DNA from: an uncultured Eubacteriales bacterium
GTDB lineage: Bacteria; Bacillota; Clostridia; Peptostreptococcales; Anaerovoracaceae
Length of the DNA stretch: 5,844 nucleotides
Assembly (NCBI GenBank): GCA_959021945.1
Contig: CAUEYG010000124.1
Coordinates: forward strand, 1 to 5,844
Direction of reading: 5' to 3'
Position 1 is the first letter of the stretch. Each line of letters begins with the position of its first letter. The position numbers were made by a program, and so were the translations under genes. The notes below the pieces were generated by a model. It was not told the origin of the DNA, searched no databases, and worked only from the letters and a program-made list of their open reading frames with translations. Shown here in pieces: positions 3,917 to 5,844 of this stretch.

Positions 3917-5844
3917 TTTCACTTTTACTGATTTTGCTGCGGAATAGGTGCTGTAAACCTTTTTTCCGTTTACCTTTCGATAGGCCCGCACTTTATAATA
4001 ATAGCGCTTTCCTGTTTTTAACTTTTTATTTACAAACCTTACAGTACTTGCCTTGGCAATCGTCTTTACTCTCTTGTAGCCCCGCTTTTTCTTGGTGCTC
4101 CGGTAAATTTGATAGCCTTTTGCCCCAGATACCCGTTTCCATCTAACGGTAGCTTTTCCTTTTCCGCCCTTGAGTCTAACTGTAGTCTTTTTCAAAATCG
4201 GTCTGACGGACCTGGCTGAGGAAAAAGCGCCAACAACAGTTTGGCCGCCTGCCGTACCGTAGGCTGCTACTTTGTAAGAATATTTGGTTCCAGTTTTCAG
4301 TTTTTTATTTGTATAAGATGTTGTGTTCTTGTTCCTGATGGTGGCAATCTTACGGTATTTCTTACTTTTGCCTTCTGCTCTGTAAATATAATATCCCGCT
4401 GCAGCAGCTTTTTTCGTCCATCTGATTTTTGCTGTATGATAAGATGTGCAGGTCACCTTTACGCCTGTGACAGTCCCCAGGGAAATTTTTAGCTTGCTGA
4501 CGGCTTCTTCCTTTGTAAGCTGGGCGTCGGTCTTTAGCCCATCCATCTTTTTCATAGAACGATCCAAAATAGCATTGATATCCTCAATATAAGCCGCCTG
4601 TTCAATGGAGCTCTCCGCCTGACTTAGGATTTGCTGCAATTGGAGCTTTTCCCCCTGACGATACAGATCTGGATTCTTGTAATTTTTCAGTTTTGCCAGA
4701 GCTGTACTTTTTTCTGCTGTTACAAGAGACGCATAGGCCTTTTCCGCCTCCTGCAAAGTCGTATAATTTGTAACCAAATTTCGTTCTGTTTCTGTGGTAA
4801 GGGTCTGATAAGCAGCTCTTGCAGCTTTGATAGCCGGTCCGCTGTTTCTTCCTACCGTACCAATGGCCTGAATTTTTGACAGCGCCTCGGACACCCCGGA
4901 CTGATCGATTATGGTTACTGTTACTTCTTTTACCATTGGCTCATAATTGTCATTGGTAAGCTGTAGCTTATACGTTCCTGCTGTCTTCATCATGCTCCCT
5001 GCTGCAGAAAAATAACTGGATTTTATCGTGAGCTTTCCTGTTTGCTTCTGCAGATAGGAATTCCTGATAATAGTTCCATTTTCCGTTCCTTCCTGAAAGC
5101 ATTTTACCTGTGTCATTTCATGATAGGAATCCGTATCTGAAAACGAGATAGTCAAATCTTTTCCTAAGTCATAATATTGCGGCACAATCAAGTTGGGAGC
5201 ACGTCGTTTCACCGCAGCATTCCATTTTCCATCTTTGTAAGCCTTTGCCTCAGCTATGATTACATAGGTCCCGGCGCGGGTAAAATCCTTTTCAGACAGT
5301 GTGATGGTTTTGTCACTGCTGTTAATCTCATAGCTTATTGCTTTTGCCTGATCTTCTGTTGCCAGCCTTGCGGAAATTCCTGTAAGAGATGTGGTCCACG
5401 CATTCCACTCTGCCTCGTCAACAGAAGCGTCAGCCCTTAAAACAATCTGTTCCTCACCTAGGATTGTCTGGCCGGTCACTTTGATCTTTGGTACTGACTG
5501 GTAGTAAGTCATCGTTTGATTTCCCGCATCGCTGTACCCTTCTTTCACAGCTCTGGCATAAAAGGTAATGGGGTTTTTAGCCGGGTCCTCTGGGATGGCT
5601 ACTGTAAAGGGGCCTTGGTAACGGGTCTGAGCTGACTGATGGCTCTTGGTATCTTCTGCTGCCGTTCCCAAGTCATAGTAAATTTCAGCGTCGGGCGTAT
5701 CACAACTGAGAGTGACTGTCATGGTTTTTCCATCTGCGTTAGGTGAAAAAACGGCTTTTGGCTTTGCCACAGTACCCTTTGACTGGACATCCGGCCTATT
5801 TTTCATATCAAGCTTTATATTATAAATCCAACGGAAGTTCTCAT
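3914..5844 (-). CDS. Multidomain surface/secreted protein, 5'-truncated: Fn3_assoc-like + beta modules + helical stalk + two FN3
   Basis: The frame is open to the window edge, giving 642 complete codons before the TAA stop. The first in-window Met (codon 5806-5804) is probably internal: no Shine-Dalgarno precedes it, no signal peptide follows, and the codons before it (ENFRWIYNIKLD) align with an internal part of the next gene (RKWIFGFRL). Numbered from that Met, residues 15-102 resemble the chitobiase/beta-hexosaminidase C-terminal (Fn3_assoc) family, with TPDAEIYYDLG and FYARAVKEGYSDAG. Residues 106-300 look like two beta-rich modules, each ending in a GTY strand motif, weakly like the Shr Hb-interacting domain family (DUF1533). 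Residues 308-362 are a helical module of Firmicutes surface proteins (AIGTV, AARAAYQTL, LVTNYTTLQEAEKAY). Residues 364-434 form a second helical segment ending KTDAQLT. Residues 445-536 and 538-630 are FN3 modules, the last strongly basic. No enzyme motif is seen; a binding or structural envelope role is inferred. Confidence 0.9.
   Translation of the reverse strand, partial: ENFRWIYNIKLDMKNRPDVQSKGTVAKPKAVFSPNADGKTMTVTLSCDTPDAEIYYDLGTAAEDTKSHQSAQTRYQGPFTVAIPEDPAKNPITFYARAVKEGYSDAGNQTMTYYQSVPKIKVTGQTILGEEQIVLRADASVDEAEWNAWTTSLTGISARLATEDQAKAISYEINSSDKTITLSEKDFTRAGTYVIIAEAKAYKDGKWNAAVKRRAPNLIVPQYYDLGKDLTISFSDTDSYHEMTQVKCFQEGTENGTIIRNSYLQKQTGKLTIKSSYFSAAGSMMKTAGTYKLQLTNDNYEPMVKEVTVTIIDQSGVSEALSKIQAIGTVGRNSGPAIKAARAAYQTLTTETERNLVTNYTTLQEAEKAYASLVTAEKSTALAKLKNYKNPDLYRQGEKLQLQQILSQAESSIEQAAYIEDINAILDRSMKKMDGLKTDAQLTKEEAVSKLKISLGTVTGVKVTCTSYHTAKIRWTKKAAAAGYYIYRAEGKSKKYRKIATIRNKNTTSYTNKKLKTGTKYSYKVAAYGTAGGQTVVGAFSSARSVRPILKKTTVRLKGGKGKATVRWKRVSGAKGYQIYRSTKKKRGYKRVKTIAKASTVRFVNKKLKTGKRYYYKVRAYRKVNGKKVYSTYSAAKSVKVK
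3917..4474 (-). repeat. FN3-pair tail, copy in the 5'-truncated gene
   Basis: The modules are at 4474-4199 (TGVKVTCTSYHTAKIRW, GYYIYRAEGK, YSYKVAAY) and 4195-3917 (KATVRW, GYQIYRSTKKK, RYYYKVRAY). The first module is the more diverged of the pair and contains GTAGGQTVVG where the others have a charged loop. The second keeps the invariant GYQIYRS and GKKVYS motifs and ends in KVK, like the phosphatase. Confidence 0.85.

Noticed and set aside
5804..5806. Met at 5806 as the true start of the right-hand gene
   Set aside because: There is no Shine-Dalgarno before it and no signal peptide after it, and the open frame upstream aligns with an internal part of the neighbouring gene. The gene is better treated as 5'-truncated.
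1..5844. Promoters, rho-independent terminators, RNA genes, CRISPR repeats or insertion sequences
   Set aside because: Non-coding gaps are only 28, 8 and 15 bp and are occupied by ribosome binding sites. The only repeats seen are coding ones, and nothing resembles a transposase or terminal inverted repeat.

Overview
The window is almost wholly coding and all real genes lie on the minus strand, so transcription runs from the right edge (5844) to the left edge (1). It looks like the middle of one operon in a Gram-positive anaerobe of the Clostridia, perhaps Lachnospiraceae-like. This is inferred from strong AGGAGG-type ribosome binding sites, Gram-positive-style signal peptides, very lysine-rich fibronectin type III (FN3) tails, and a helical surface-protein module familiar from Firmicutes. 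No taxonomic marker gene is present.

Layout in transcription order: (1) 5844-3914, a 5'-truncated multidomain surface/secreted protein with a chitobiase/Fn3_assoc-like beta module, two further beta modules, two helical modules and two FN3 modules. (2) 3898-2012, a secreted protein with a signal peptide, an N-terminal domain of uncertain identity, a chitobiase/Fn3_assoc-like module, a helical stalk and two FN3 modules. (3) 2003-69, a secreted purple-acid-phosphatase-like metallophosphoesterase with a charged helical stalk and two FN3 modules. (4) 40-1, the first 13 codons of a fourth gene with its own ribosome binding site. Gaps are 15, 8 and 28 bp. In the first two junctions the stop codon of the upstream gene is part of the Shine-Dalgarno sequence of the next gene, which suggests translational coupling.

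The unifying feature is the shared C-terminal tail: three different heads, each followed by a different helical stalk, are joined at a similar seam (LGxxTGVK) to a homologous pair of FN3 modules. The last FN3 module has 34-35 Lys/Arg and no Asp/Glu in each protein. A reasonable inference is that these are exported proteins held in or near the cell envelope by the basic tails, perhaps through anionic wall polymers. No sortase LPXTG signal, transmembrane anchor or SLH motif is visible. The phosphatase is the only member with a recognisable enzymatic activity. No promoter, terminator, RNA gene, mobile element or CRISPR array was found; promoter and terminator presumably lie outside the window.
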